The notes: generated by a model from the letters alone, not told the origin. A stretch of 64,000 nt of DNA from Thermoplasmata archaeon (GCA_021792355.1 JAJYUV010000006.1:1-64000); one strand, 5' to 3'. Shown: positions 34,400 through 43,916, numbered from the stretch's first letter. Made by a program: numbers and translations.

Positions 34400-35064
34400 C
34401 TGTTTTCTTCCAATATTTTCTTCACCCTATCGGTAAGTCCTGAAGTGTGTGCTTCCTTCTCAATGTACTTCAGTATCTTCCTTACCGCCATGACCTTCTC
34501 TGCAGGTCCATCAAGCCATACCACTCCGTTCTGTCCAAGCTGGATCTTCACTCCTGTGATTTCCTTGATTGTGTTCACCATCGATCCACCCTTTCCTATT
34601 ATCCTTGATACCTTGGTCGGTTGGACCATCACAATGTGACCTCCCTCCAGTTTCCTTAGGCCCGCATCCTTGAGAGACAGCCATATCTGCCTCGATTCAG
34701 TAATCTCGTTAACCTTGGCAAATACGGTATCACCGACTGCCAGAATCTTGTTAAGATCCTGGTCTAGGTTCTTCCAGGGGGTGTCATTTATGTGCAAGAA
34801 TCCCGGGTACGGTCCCCTTATATCCATTATCCAGAAAGAAGGTGCAATGTCTATGACCTTCCCGATTATCCTGTCGTTTCTGACAGGATAGTACTTTCCG
34901 GATAGCGGTATTACGTTCGCATAACTGTTGTAAGTCTGCAGCACCCCCATCTGGTAGGAGTAAAACTTTCCATTTTCGTGATATATCCCGTTACCCTGCT
35001 TCATTCCTTCGAGATTTATCTCTTCTCCTGGCAATACAATCTTCCTTTCAATATCCAAATACAT
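34396..35064 (-). CDS. rrp4: Exosome RNA-binding cap subunit Rrp4
   Basis: A 222-aa protein. It has an N-terminal domain (IVLPGEEI), a central S1 domain (about 60-135; [24 protein letters not shown]) and a C-terminal KH domain ([20 protein letters not shown]). It sits on top of the Rrp41-Rrp42 ring and feeds RNA into it. It starts 6 nt after the SBDS gene. No Csl4 gene is seen in the window. Confidence 0.95.
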   Translation of the reverse strand: MYLDIERKIVLPGEEINLEGMKQGNGIYHENGKFYSYQMGVLQTYNSYANVIPLSGKYYPVRNDRIIGKVIDIAPSFWIMDIRGPYPGFLHINDTPWKNLDQDLNKILAVGDTVFAKVNEITESRQIWLSLKDAGLRKLEGGHIVMVQPTKVSRIIGKGGSMVNTIKEITGVKIQLGQNGVVWLDGPAEKVMAVRKILKYIEKEAHTSGLTDRVKKILEENR

Positions 35065-35070
35065 CCACCT

Positions 35071-35766
35071 CTACTTTATCAGTTTAATGTCCACATTTCC
35101 TTTTGTTCTCTTGTTCAGGAAATCGTACAACTGATCCTGAACTCCTGCGGGAATTTCTAGTACTGCACTGTAATTCCCGTTGTTTTTCCATTCCTCCTTT
35201 ACTATCTGTCCTAGGCGTGTCATTTCCGCATATATTTTTCCGTATTCCGTCCCTGGAACTTCTATCTCCATTTTCACGTGCTCAAACCTAATGGGAAGAA
35301 TTACCCTTATCGCCTTGAGAACCTCATTTACCTGCTCCTCAGCACTCTTGAATGGATCCACCCTCACTTTTGCCTCTTCCATTGCCTTTTCTATTCTCTG
35401 TGGGGGGTGTGGAGACCCAGACTGGGGGTTCATAGATTCCCTTGAGATTATTTCGACAATCTGTCTTCTTTTCTCCTCTAGCATCTTTCTTCTCTGTTCC
35501 GTCGTCAACTGTACCTGTCCCTTTTTCACTATCTCAGCGACGACTGTGGGGAAATCTTCTGTTCCAAACACTTCCTTTATGACCTCTTCTGATGCTCTGT
35601 CTCCCTTGCTACTATCCTTGAAAATCATGTCTGCTGCCATATAGTCAGAGACGTTCACGTTCTTTCCTGACTTTATTAGATCGACTAATTTCTGGTCGAT
35701 GAGCACTTCGAACCTGTGGCCCTTTGATTCGTACCTAGCAATAAGAGCGTCCTCAACTTTCACCAT
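35071..35766 (-). CDS. sdo1: Ribosome maturation protein SBDS (Sdo1)
   Basis: A 231-aa protein with the three SBDS domains. These are the N-terminal FYSH-type domain (ALIARYESKGHRFEVLIDQ ... KGDRASEEVIKEVFGTEDF), a helical middle (LTTEQRRKMLEEKRRQIVEIISRESMNPQ in outline) and a ferredoxin-like C-terminus. In eukaryotes it helps release eIF6 from the 60S subunit. It lies between psmA and rrp4 as in many archaea. Confidence 0.95.
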   Translation of the reverse strand: MVKVEDALIARYESKGHRFEVLIDQKLVDLIKSGKNVNVSDYMAADMIFKDSSKGDRASEEVIKEVFGTEDFPTVVAEIVKKGQVQLTTEQRRKMLEEKRRQIVEIISRESMNPQSGSPHPPQRIEKAMEEAKVRVDPFKSAEEQVNEVLKAIRVILPIRFEHVKMEIEVPGTEYGKIYAEMTRLGQIVKEEWKNNGNYSAVLEIPAGVQDQLYDFLNKRTKGNVDIKLIK

Positions 35767-35773
35767 TGGTGTT

Positions 35774-36484
35774 TCACTTACTGCCGATCAACTTGTTAGT
35801 TTCCTCCAGAGATAGAATCTTGAATTTTTGACCCCTGGTAATGACTCCGACGCTGACTGTCCCGAGGCCCTGTCCCTGCTCCAGTCCTGCCTTGAGGGCC
35901 TTGATTCCTAGTTCCGCTGCGTCCTTGAGCTGCATTCCCGTCTTCCATTCCTTCTCAAGTATCTCGACAGCAGCATCCCTTCCATACCCGATTGCGTCGG
36001 CCTTGTATCCTGTAGAAAGACCGGATGGATCCGTCTCGTATAGTGTAATTCCAGTTTCGTCTATTCCCGTTATCAGGAGAGACGCCCCGAACGGCCTCAC
36101 TCCGCCATATTGGGTGTACTGTTGCAACAGATCACAGACTTTCTTAACCAAAGACTCCACTATTATATCCTGTCCATAAGTGACCTTCTCCGATTGTGCC
36201 TGGAGTCTTGCGTGGTCTATCAATATCCTAGCATCCCCTATCAGACCTGATGAGGCAGCCCCAATGTGACCGTCAATGGCAAATATCTTTTCTATACTCT
36301 TCTCGTCTATGAGTCCGCTCTTCACTCTCTTGTCTGCCATGAGGATGGCTCCGTCCTCAAACACGATACCAATGGCAGTTGTACCTCTTTTGACGGCTTC
36401 CCTTGCATACTCTACCTGGAACAACCTTCCGTCCGGTGAGAACACTGTGATAGCCCTATCATATGCCATTTGCGCTGATTGCAT
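35774..36484 (-). CDS. psmA: Proteasome alpha subunit
   Basis: A 236-aa alpha-type 20S proteasome subunit forming the gate rings. It begins MQSAQMAYDRAITVFSPDGR, with FQVEYAREAVKRG and YTQYGGVRPFG, typical of the family. The start is set at 36484 because AGGTGA lies 4-5 nt before this ATG and a TATA-like GGTTTATTAC lies about 40 nt upstream; the in-frame ATG ten codons earlier would fall at the probable transcript start. It heads the exosome-ribosome segment. The beta subunit is not in the window. Confidence 0.96.
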   Translation of the reverse strand: MQSAQMAYDRAITVFSPDGRLFQVEYAREAVKRGTTAIGIVFEDGAILMADKRVKSGLIDEKSIEKIFAIDGHIGAASSGLIGDARILIDHARLQAQSEKVTYGQDIIVESLVKKVCDLLQQYTQYGGVRPFGASLLITGIDETGITLYETDPSGLSTGYKADAIGYGRDAAVEILEKEWKTGMQLKDAAELGIKALKAGLEQGQGLGTVSVGVITRGQKFKILSLEETNKLIGSK

Positions 36485-36560
36485 CTTTTCACCTACTTTC
36501 TCCGTATATGGCATCGCAGTAATAAACCTTTATGAGATTACTTCAACGAGGTAAACTTCA

Positions 36561-37286
36561 TTAGATCTTGAATAAATCAAGAGCCTCTTTTTCTTGGAAA
36601 TGTAACTCTGCTGTTATGATTATGGTTAGGGGTGGTTTTCCCTCTTTCCATTCCTTCAAATCTGAAATTTTTGCATAAACCACCTTTTCACTTGGCGTCC
36701 CAAGACTGCTCACAACGCCTATCTCTCTGTTATAACCAAATAGTCCCCCCTTTAACTCCGACTCCATCCATAGTAGTTCATCCAAGGCATCCGATAATTC
36801 CAGCGGTGGTTCCGTATCGAGCAGCAGGATTGTGTGCAGTCCTTTCCTGAAATTTTCAAGCATCTTCTCGTACGGTGAGACGGGCTTGAATTTGTCCTTG
36901 AATCTCGGAAGTGAGACCGCAGGCCCTATCTTGTAAAGGTGAAGGCCCAGCGACAGTGCTGCGGTGGGAAATATAGAAGCATTGTGAAATATTTTCACTT
37001 CTAACCCTCTCAATAAGGCCTCCTTGTAGATATTGAAGTGCGTCGTTGCTGAAAATGAGTCCCCAGGAATAACGATTGCGACTTTCCTCTCTTCACTCAG
37101 AATCCATTCATAATTTTCCAGTTTATCACGGCCGACGAAAGTCAGTTCTCTTTCCCCTAGCTTCTTGAGGTAATCTGGCGAGGTGTATGTATCTACCAGT
37201 ATCAGTTGTGAATTATCAAGAAAATCTAACTCTTCTTTGGTAAAACTCATTGGAGGATTGAATCCAGCAGATATGAATCCTATCAC
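36561..37286 (-). CDS. dphB: Diphthine synthase
   Basis: A 241-aa tetrapyrrole-methylase-fold enzyme that methylates the modified histidine of elongation factor 2 on the way to diphthamide. Visible are FISAGFNPPMSFTKEEL, LVDTYTSPD, VIPGDSFSATTH (SAM loop) and HNASIFPTAALSLGLHLYKIG. I place the start at the GTG that overlaps the upstream TGA (GTGA, 37286), with GGTGG upstream; a frame 16 codons longer exists but lacks family similarity. Confidence 0.92.
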   Translation of the reverse strand: MIGFISAGFNPPMSFTKEELDFLDNSQLILVDTYTSPDYLKKLGERELTFVGRDKLENYEWILSEERKVAIVIPGDSFSATTHFNIYKEALLRGLEVKIFHNASIFPTAALSLGLHLYKIGPAVSLPRFKDKFKPVSPYEKMLENFRKGLHTILLLDTEPPLELSDALDELLWMESELKGGLFGYNREIGVVSSLGTPSEKVVYAKISDLKEWKEGKPPLTIIITAELHFQEKEALDLFKI

Positions 37287-37993
37287 AACAATCCACCTAC
37301 ATTCCCCAAGTCTATGGTCCCGTAAGCATCCCAAAGACCGTAAACCCTCCCCTCATTCAACTCCACTTTTTTAAGAATGGGAGATGAAATTTCGTTTTTC
37401 AAAATGTCTGAACCGCCTGCATATATAGACATTGCAGGAAGGACTATCAGTCTCTCCTTCTTGAAATACAGGAAGCAGTGTAGTTTCAAAACGGAGTCTA
37501 CTGAGTCTCTTAGTCCAACGGCTGGGTGCTCATTTCCTATTATTGCAATATCATCCCACTTGAAAAGTTTATGACCGTGATGGAACGTGTATCTCCCTTC
37601 CTTATATATGTCATAAACTTTTAGATTGAGTTTAGAGGCTATATTTGCAACGTAGTTATCGTGATTACCCTTGACAACCACCGGCTCTGCCTTCTTTTCA
37701 ATTCTCTCCAGAAGGTCGTAAACGTCCCTCCACTCTTGTGGATTATTCTTGGAAAATTCGTGTTTTAGATCTCCATCTATTATGAATTTGTCTGGTTTGT
37801 ACCTTTCAATTATGGTGTCAACGGTATCATAAATCATCTGGGACTGTACTCTAGGAATGAATATTCCGTTCATTGCAAGAACGTCTTCGTAACCAAGGTG
37901 AATGTCAGAGACGACAACAGCAGATATGTCTTCAAGAAACGCAGCCCCATATCTGGTGAAGAATATGCTGTTCTCGACTTCTATCTCATCCAT
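37283..37993 (-). CDS. Calcineurin-like metallophosphoesterase
   Basis: A 236-aa phosphoesterase. The metal motifs are SDIHLGYED, IIDGDLKHEF (where GDxxD/H is modified), KGNHDNY and HHGHKLF. It belongs to the archaeal group often annotated as ICC-like or DNA-ligase-associated phosphoesterase (COG1407). The substrate (nucleotide, nucleic acid or phosphoprotein) is unknown. It overlaps the diphthine synthase start and is the first gene of the long minus-strand run. Confidence 0.85.
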   Translation of the reverse strand: MDEIEVENSIFFTRYGAAFLEDISAVVVSDIHLGYEDVLAMNGIFIPRVQSQMIYDTVDTIIERYKPDKFIIDGDLKHEFSKNNPQEWRDVYDLLERIEKKAEPVVVKGNHDNYVANIASKLNLKVYDIYKEGRYTFHHGHKLFKWDDIAIIGNEHPAVGLRDSVDSVLKLHCFLYFKKERLIVLPAMSIYAGGSDILKNEISSPILKKVELNEGRVYGLWDAYGTIDLGNVGGLL

Positions 37994-38033
37994 CAGTTGA
38001 TAATTTATTTAACTACATCTAATTATCTTCGTG

Positions 38034-38918
38034 ATGGAGATAAGTAAGATTGGGGAAAGGAAGCTGATTGAATACATTTGGAATCTGATAGGGGAGAGGA
38101 ACGAGGATGAGGACGTTCACTTTTTAGATGCTGGCAACAAATACATGCTGTTTGCTATGGACACCATCAACGAGGGTTTTCACTTCGAAAAGGAGTGGGA
38201 CCCAGAACTCATTGGAAAGTTTTTGGTGGACATAAATCTCAGCGATATCGCTTCCAAGAACGGAAAACCACTGGAGATGATGGTATCATTTTCCTTCCCA
38301 AGAACACTGGAAGAAGAATGGGTCAGGTCTCTGGTGATTGGAATGAAGAATGAAGTGAATAGATATGGGATGAAGTTTTCTGGAGGTGACCTAAAAGAAT
38401 CAAAGAAGATCTCCTTGACTGGTTTGGTTATAGGTGAGGTGAGAAAAGGAGAGGAGTTTAGAAGAAGCGGAGCCAAACCAGGAGATTTTGTATACATCTC
38501 ATCATTAATAGGAAAGAATGAGCGAGCGATCTTGGAATATCACAGAGGTAATACAGAGAAATCAGGAGAAATCCTTGACATTAAGCCCAGGCTTGATTTG
38601 CTTCCATCACTTAAAAAAGCAAAGATAACTTCCTGCATCGACAATTCCGATGGGATATACAAGTCTCTCAGCCTTTTATCTGGATTGAGTGGGGTCAAAA
38701 TAAAGATAGATCACGACGTTTCAAAAAAATCAAGAAGCGACAGAGAAAGAATCTCCATTTTCTCTTTGGGCGGAGACTATGAGCTGCTCTTTACCTCTCC
38801 GAAAAGATTGACAAAATTTCCATTGCTGGGAAGGGTATTTGCAGGAAAAGGAGTAGTGGACTTAAATGGCAGATCTGAAATTCCTAAAGGATACGATCAT
38901 TTCGGGTTGAGCAATTAA
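38034..38918 (+). CDS. thiL: Thiamine-monophosphate kinase
   Basis: A 294-aa PurM/ThiL-fold kinase making thiamine diphosphate. It shows EISKIGERKLIEYI, the metal segment FAMDTINEGFHF, DINLSDIASKNGKPL, FSGGDLKES and SLGGDYELLF near the C-terminus. A TATA-like TAATTTATTTAAC lies about 28 nt before the ATG at 38034; a GTG directly before it (38031) is an alternative. It is divergent from the metallophosphoesterase with about 40 nt shared. Confidence 0.9.
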   Translation: MEISKIGERKLIEYIWNLIGERNEDEDVHFLDAGNKYMLFAMDTINEGFHFEKEWDPELIGKFLVDINLSDIASKNGKPLEMMVSFSFPRTLEEEWVRSLVIGMKNEVNRYGMKFSGGDLKESKKISLTGLVIGEVRKGEEFRRSGAKPGDFVYISSLIGKNERAILEYHRGNTEKSGEILDIKPRLDLLPSLKKAKITSCIDNSDGIYKSLSLLSGLSGVKIKIDHDVSKKSRSDRERISIFSLGGDYELLFTSPKRLTKFPLLGRVFAGKGVVDLNGRSEIPKGYDHFGLSN

Positions 38919-39131
38919 AAATTCCTTAAAGCTACCCTGAAGGTTAAAGATTTACTTCCCTAATTTTACTCATAACCTAAATTCTTCGTGATAGAAACCA
39001 GGGAATCGTATTACCGTTCCGTTCTAATAAATAATTTAAGACCAAGTGAACAGATTTGTGCCTGCTTAATTTGATCTACGAGGTATACGGAAAATTATAT
39101 TAAATTGATGGATTAGAGATTGGTTGAACTA

Positions 39132-39710
39132 ATGATTTCGAAATTGATCTTGATGAGACATGGAGAGAGTTTTGCAAATGTCAATAATATTATCTCAGAA
39201 GATATGAATCAATACCCGCTAACAGAGAGAGGGGTCGAACAGATTCTGTTTTCAGCAGAGCAATTGAAGGGACTTAAGTTCGATGGAATCGTATGCAGCC
39301 CACTGTTAAGAACTAAACAAACAGCAAGAACGGTTGGAGAAGTCATTGGACTGAAGGTAACAGAAAACAATAAGATAAGAGAATCTGGACTTGGACCTTA
39401 CAACGGGTACAGAGTAGACGAAGTCCCAAAGCTTAACAGGGAAGACTTGGGAATGGAAACGTGGAATTCCCAGCTCGAAAGGATGAAAAGTGCCCTAGAA
39501 GATTATGAGGGCCGTTATCTTTTTGTGAGCCACGCCCTCCCTATCCGGGTACTCACTGCCAGCTTCTTGGGTCTAAACGAGAGGGAAAGCTATGGAATAG
39601 ATATCAAACTGGCGTCCATGACAGCTATAGATGTTGAAAATGAAAAGGTACTTTCAATCGGAACGCTACTCCTCACGGACAGGATAAAGAAGATGTTTTC
39701 CAGTAGCTGA
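39132..39710 (+). CDS. Histidine phosphatase (phosphoglycerate mutase-like)
   Basis: A 192-aa protein with the RHGES phosphohistidine motif (LILMRHGESFANV), the paired arginine in CSPLLRTKQTA, the ESGLGPYNG segment and the second His in VSHALPIRVL. This matches the cofactor-independent branch of small archaeal/bacterial phosphatases rather than a specific mutase. The ATG at 39132 is preferred over a TTG four codons earlier. TATA-like AAATTATATTAAA lies about 30 nt upstream. Confidence 0.82.
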   Translation: MISKLILMRHGESFANVNNIISEDMNQYPLTERGVEQILFSAEQLKGLKFDGIVCSPLLRTKQTARTVGEVIGLKVTENNKIRESGLGPYNGYRVDEVPKLNREDLGMETWNSQLERMKSALEDYEGRYLFVSHALPIRVLTASFLGLNERESYGIDIKLASMTAIDVENEKVLSIGTLLLTDRIKKMFSSS

Positions 39711-39894
39711 AAGATTTCAAATTTATATTTCGTGGTAAAGAAATGCGTGTCCGTTTAAATCAAAAGCTATAGCACTTGATGAAACTGTACATCACTTCTT
39801 ATCTGGAAACTATGTTATACTCTTCCGGATTGAAGAGCCACCGGAGGCTGGAAAAGATTATGCTTTTTTTCCTAACTCCAACGCAAATGTACCT

Positions 39895-40311
39895 CTATTC
39901 AATCATTAACTCTTTAAGACCAGAATTCTTGTTAAGTTCTCTCTTCAGGACGATTTCTTCTAGCCTAAGTATGTGAATTTCCAGAAGTGGATCGGCGGTA
40001 CCTGAAAAGAAATGCCCTCCTTTTACTATATGATCCTTAAGTGCAACCGACACATGTATGTGGAGCCTGGGATCGTTTGACGAAACTGTACCGTGGAACG
40101 ATACTACTTCCCCTGGTGTTGGCATTTTTGCCTTTTCATATTCCTTCCCATTCCAGTAACCTATCTCTAGGTCTCTTATCATTCCAATTCCGAACTCAAT
40201 CAACCCCGAATAGATGCCGTAGTCTTCAAGAACTTCAATAATCGACTCTCCAACATCGTCTCCCTTTTCCAGCTTGACTACTATGTAGTTTTTCTCTATG
40301 TCAGAGATCAT
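39895..40311 (-). CDS. PPC-domain (DUF296) protein
   Basis: A 138-aa single-domain protein. The PPC/DUF296 core has VKLEKGDDVGESI, GIYSGLIEFGIGMIRD and the His cluster LHIHVSVALKDHIVKGGHFFSGT near residues 84-107, likely metal ligands. In plants the domain accompanies AT-hooks; prokaryotic stand-alone forms are trimeric and of unknown function. It overlaps the zinc-ribbon gene before it by 11 nt, so they are translated together. Confidence 0.85.
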   Translation of the reverse strand: MISDIEKNYIVVKLEKGDDVGESIIEVLEDYGIYSGLIEFGIGMIRDLEIGYWNGKEYEKAKMPTPGEVVSFHGTVSSNDPRLHIHVSVALKDHIVKGGHFFSGTADPLLEIHILRLEEIVLKRELNKNSGLKELMIE

Positions 40312-40675
40312 GATTCTTTAACCTGAACGCGTATATATATGGTTTCCCGTGATTGGTGGAGTTATATCCACACACCTCACACTTGTACCCAATGATCTTC
40401 CTTTTTCCTTCCAAAGTGAGCCCTCTTATCTTTGAGAGCTTGGAACTGCAGACAGGACATTTGTCAAGGTAGTCGAACTTCCTTTTCGAGTATTTCACTG
40501 AAACCTCAATCTCTGGAATATCGTATATAATCTTTCTGAACCTTTTAGGCGAAACACCAATTTTCCTGTTTTTCAGGAAATCCAGAAACTTAATTTCACC
40601 AACTATCTCTCCGTTTTTCCTAAGTATGTTCAGAATGTTGAATATGAGTTCAGCATCGCTGGGTTTTTTTACCAC
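40301..40675 (-). CDS. Putative winged-helix / zinc-ribbon protein
   Basis: A 124-aa protein. The first ~65 residues look helical and HTH-like (DAELIFNILNILRKNGEIVGEIKFLDFLK in outline). The second part is a zinc ribbon with CPVC ... CEVC spaced 28 residues apart. It is probably nucleic-acid binding. I do not recognise a named family. It lies 34 nt after valS and overlaps the PPC-domain gene. Confidence 0.65.
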   Translation of the reverse strand: MVKKPSDAELIFNILNILRKNGEIVGEIKFLDFLKNRKIGVSPKRFRKIIYDIPEIEVSVKYSKRKFDYLDKCPVCSSKLSKIRGLTLEGKRKIIGYKCEVCGYNSTNHGKPYIYAFRLKNHDL

Positions 40676-40709
40676 TGTATAGACACTCTTTTTTCAAATA
40701 TATCATTTG

Positions 40710-43262
40710 TCATTTTGATATCGATACGCAGAACCTTTTTCCACAGTTGACTTTCCTTCCCTGGATCGAATATGATTTTGTCACCGTCACTTCATCAGTT
40801 CTTACTTTCTTTCCATCGAATTCCAGAATATCACTTTCAAGAAGTGTCGGATTTTCTTTAAGGTTATTCAGGAATAGTTCAGCCTTCTCCCTTAAAATTG
40901 AGTATAGTTCCGGACTAAGTTTAATGGACAAAATCCTTTCATCTATTTCCCCCTTTTCATATGACAGGTTCTTGGCCCTTATCGTGCCCTTTACGTCCTC
41001 CTCATCTAACTTGATATCTGAGGATGCAAGTATAGATGCAGACTCTATGTCGTCAGACAGGGAAATCTTCTCCTTTACCTTCAGGTCTCTCATCATAGAG
41101 ATGGCTTCGGACGTTGTTTCACCTACAGTGGCCTCATTTTCATATAGCGATGCCCTTTTGGGAAACTGGAGATCAAAAACGCTTCTCTTTCCCTCAGTTG
41201 CCTTGAACACAGACTGATAAGAATTCTCCGCGACAAATGGGAATATTGGGGCGATCATTATAATGGAAGAAAGAAGGATGTGGTAAATCGTATCGAATGT
41301 CTTGAATCCATTGATCCTGTGCTTTATTATTTCAACATAATTATCTGCGACGTCGTGCCAGATGAAACTTTCTAGTACTCTTATGGCACGATCAAATTCG
41401 AAATTGTTCATGGCATCGCTTACCTGTTCTATCGTGATGTTCATCTGTCTCAATATCCAGTGGTCTACTGGCCTCAACTCATCCTTCTCAGTTTGTTTTC
41501 CTTTATAGAATTCAAGGAAACTCACAAGATTGAAAATCTTGTTCACAAACCTTTGACCCCTTACCAGATCACGTTCCCTGAAAGCTGTATCTTCGCCGAG
41601 TGAACACGAAGCTGTAAAATATCTGAATGCATCCGCCCCGTACTTATCAAGGAGAATATTAGGGTCCACAACGTTTCCCCATGAAGCGTGCATCGGCCTG
41701 CCATCTGGTGCCATAATGTTTCCATCTATCATTATTTCCTTCCACGGATTCGTACCAGTCATGAGATTTCCTCTTAGCAGACTGTAGTATGCCCACGTTC
41801 TGATTATGTCCTGTCCCTGGGGTCTGAGAGACATAGGATAGAGCTTTGAGAATAAATAATCGTCACGCGCATAGAGTGTGTTGAAGAGAGGAGAGATCGA
41901 GGAATCCATCCATGTATCAAACACTTCCTCTGATCCCTTCAGCGGAAGATGACATATTGGGCAATCCTTTAATGGCGGGGGGTCAATCAGAGGATCAACA
42001 TAACACTGCTCCTCTTTCGCTACAACCTGATGACCATTCTCGCATTCCCATACGGGTATCGGAGTTGCAAAATATCTCTGTCTTGAAACGACCCAGTCCC
42101 ATGAGAGAGAGTCGATCCAGTCATCAAGCCTCTTCTTCATGAACAATGGGTGCCAATCTAGCTTTTCTGACCATTTTTTCAAATCCTCCTTGAAATCGGT
42201 CGACTTGATGAACCATTGTTCTTTCTGCAGAAATTCAAGGGGGGCACCGCATCTCCAGCACGTTCCAACGTTCTGTTTGATTTTAATGTTCGAAACAAAA
42301 TCCCCCGAGGCTTTCAAATCCTCTATGATCTTCGTCTTCGCTTCCTTAACTGAAAGACCTGCGTACTTACCCGCTAATTCTGTTAGCATTCCCTGCTCGT
42401 CTATGCTCTTGAGAAAGGGTAGTGAGTGTTTGTATATCATCTTCAGGTCTGCCTTGTCGCCCACGGAACATATCATTTCTGCACCTGTCCCAAAGTCCAT
42501 AAGGACATCTTCATCGGTAATTATAGAAACAATATTGCCAAAGATAGGAAGCTTTACATTCTTTCCAACCAGGTGAGTGTATCGTTCATCCTTTGGATTG
42601 ACTGCTATAGCAACACATGAAGGGATTAGCTCCGGTCTAGTAGTCGAAATGATCAAGTCGAATCCGTCTCCCTTGAACTTTATGTCGTTCAGGAAAACAT
42701 CCCTCTCCTCGTAGACGATTTCAGATTCTGCTATAGCCGTTTCACAACGTGGACACCAGTTTACGGGATGCTTTCCTTTGTAGGCCAGTCCCTTATCATA
42801 CATCCTAATGAACGAAATCTGTGTGTATTTTCTGTACATCTCAGAGTCCGTCTTGAAATAAAGAGACGGATCTGCTGTAATGCCAAGAGAATTGAATTGA
42901 CCGATCATCGCCTGGATGTTTGCCTCCGCAAACTCCTCGCAGAGTTTTACGAAATTCTGCCTATCGTAATCCCTCATCTTGATGCCGTACTTCTTCTCCA
43001 CGTTGACTTCTATCGGCATACCGTTGACGTCAAAACAGAGAGGGAAGAAGACTTCTTCTCCCTTTATCCTGTGGTACTTAGCTACCATGTCGATATGAGA
43101 ATAGTGGAATGCGTGCCCTATGTGCATCTTACCAGATGCATACCTGGGAGGTGTATCTATGCTGTATGTTGGTTTACTGGAATTAAAGTTGTACTGGAAT
43201 ATCCGCTCTTCGTCCCAGAAGGCGCTCCACTTCTTTTCGCTCTCTTTGAAGTCGTATGGCAT
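40710..43262 (-). CDS. valS: Valyl-tRNA synthetase
   Basis: An 850-aa class Ia synthetase. The HIGH motif is exact (residues 47-50) after PPRYASGKM; the connective-peptide editing domain contains TTRPELIPSC; zinc-binding Cys pairs occur in NWCPRCETA and CWRCGAP. The KMSKS loop is degenerate: RPMHASWGN at about 522-530, followed by the normal VVDPNILLDKYGADAFRYF. The anticodon-binding helical domain ends the protein. Archaeal-type ValRS; the C-terminal coiled coil of bacterial ValRS is absent. Confidence 0.95.
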   Translation of the reverse strand: MPYDFKESEKKWSAFWDEERIFQYNFNSSKPTYSIDTPPRYASGKMHIGHAFHYSHIDMVAKYHRIKGEEVFFPLCFDVNGMPIEVNVEKKYGIKMRDYDRQNFVKLCEEFAEANIQAMIGQFNSLGITADPSLYFKTDSEMYRKYTQISFIRMYDKGLAYKGKHPVNWCPRCETAIAESEIVYEERDVFLNDIKFKGDGFDLIISTTRPELIPSCVAIAVNPKDERYTHLVGKNVKLPIFGNIVSIITDEDVLMDFGTGAEMICSVGDKADLKMIYKHSLPFLKSIDEQGMLTELAGKYAGLSVKEAKTKIIEDLKASGDFVSNIKIKQNVGTCWRCGAPLEFLQKEQWFIKSTDFKEDLKKWSEKLDWHPLFMKKRLDDWIDSLSWDWVVSRQRYFATPIPVWECENGHQVVAKEEQCYVDPLIDPPPLKDCPICHLPLKGSEEVFDTWMDSSISPLFNTLYARDDYLFSKLYPMSLRPQGQDIIRTWAYYSLLRGNLMTGTNPWKEIMIDGNIMAPDGRPMHASWGNVVDPNILLDKYGADAFRYFTASCSLGEDTAFRERDLVRGQRFVNKIFNLVSFLEFYKGKQTEKDELRPVDHWILRQMNITIEQVSDAMNNFEFDRAIRVLESFIWHDVADNYVEIIKHRINGFKTFDTIYHILLSSIIMIAPIFPFVAENSYQSVFKATEGKRSVFDLQFPKRASLYENEATVGETTSEAISMMRDLKVKEKISLSDDIESASILASSDIKLDEEDVKGTIRAKNLSYEKGEIDERILSIKLSPELYSILREKAELFLNNLKENPTLLESDILEFDGKKVRTDEVTVTKSYSIQGRKVNCGKRFCVSISK

Positions 43263-43825
43263 TTAGTTCAGATAGCCTTGAATTAAAAAAATGTTCTTAT
43301 CCACTTCTGGTGCTTTTTGAACTTCTGAACTTTATTCACATCAATCAGAAGACATTAAATCTTTTTCTTCTATGGATTTAATGAATTCTATGAATCTGGT
43401 CCTATGAATTTTCGTTACAGTCGTTTTAATCATATACTCTGGAATAGTGTGAAAAATATGGAATGACAACCTTGATACGAGCCAGAATACCGTCTTCAGA
43501 GCTAATTTGAAGTTTCAAAGAGAGCACTGGGTGATGTACACCATTCTTTATTTACTTTTAATCCTGTGGGTCGTCGTAGGTACTGTCTAGAATTCTGACT
43601 GCAATCTTTCTGCGCATTCTTCTTTCAGTTCGCACTTTTCCTATTTATTTATCCTTTCGTTTTGTGGACAAAACCTTTGGCAATCAATCTGTGACTGGGC
43701 TGACTTGCTGAATTCTTGGCATTGAGAATGAACAACGCCTACTCCTAAGCCGGGGGAGATCAGGAGGGAGTAAAACTTGGTAATTGCGATGAACTGTACG
43801 AGCTTGAAATATCCATGCTCAGCTC

Positions 43826-43858
43826 AATGAAATCCTTGCTAGTAATAAGGATTTCATT
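43826..43858. repeat. Perfect 12-bp inverted repeat (hairpin)
   Basis: AATGAAATCCTT (43826-43837) and AAGGATTTCATT (43847-43858) are exact reverse complements around the 9-nt loop GCTAGTAAT. It lies about 60 nt before the TATA-like box of the surface-protein gene. It could act as an operator, a hairpin in an upstream RNA, or an end structure of a lost element. Confidence 0.75.
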
Positions 43859-43916
43859 CAAGATCGTCCTCTTCGGGATACAGGCATTCTCCTAATTTTG
43901 TTTTTTGTTACAGAAC

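Noticed and set aside
43700..43800. Possible TnpB 3' end or omega-RNA-like remnant before the hairpin
   Set aside because: The short frames do not match any TnpB C-terminus that I can recognise, and no RuvC or zinc-finger motif remains.
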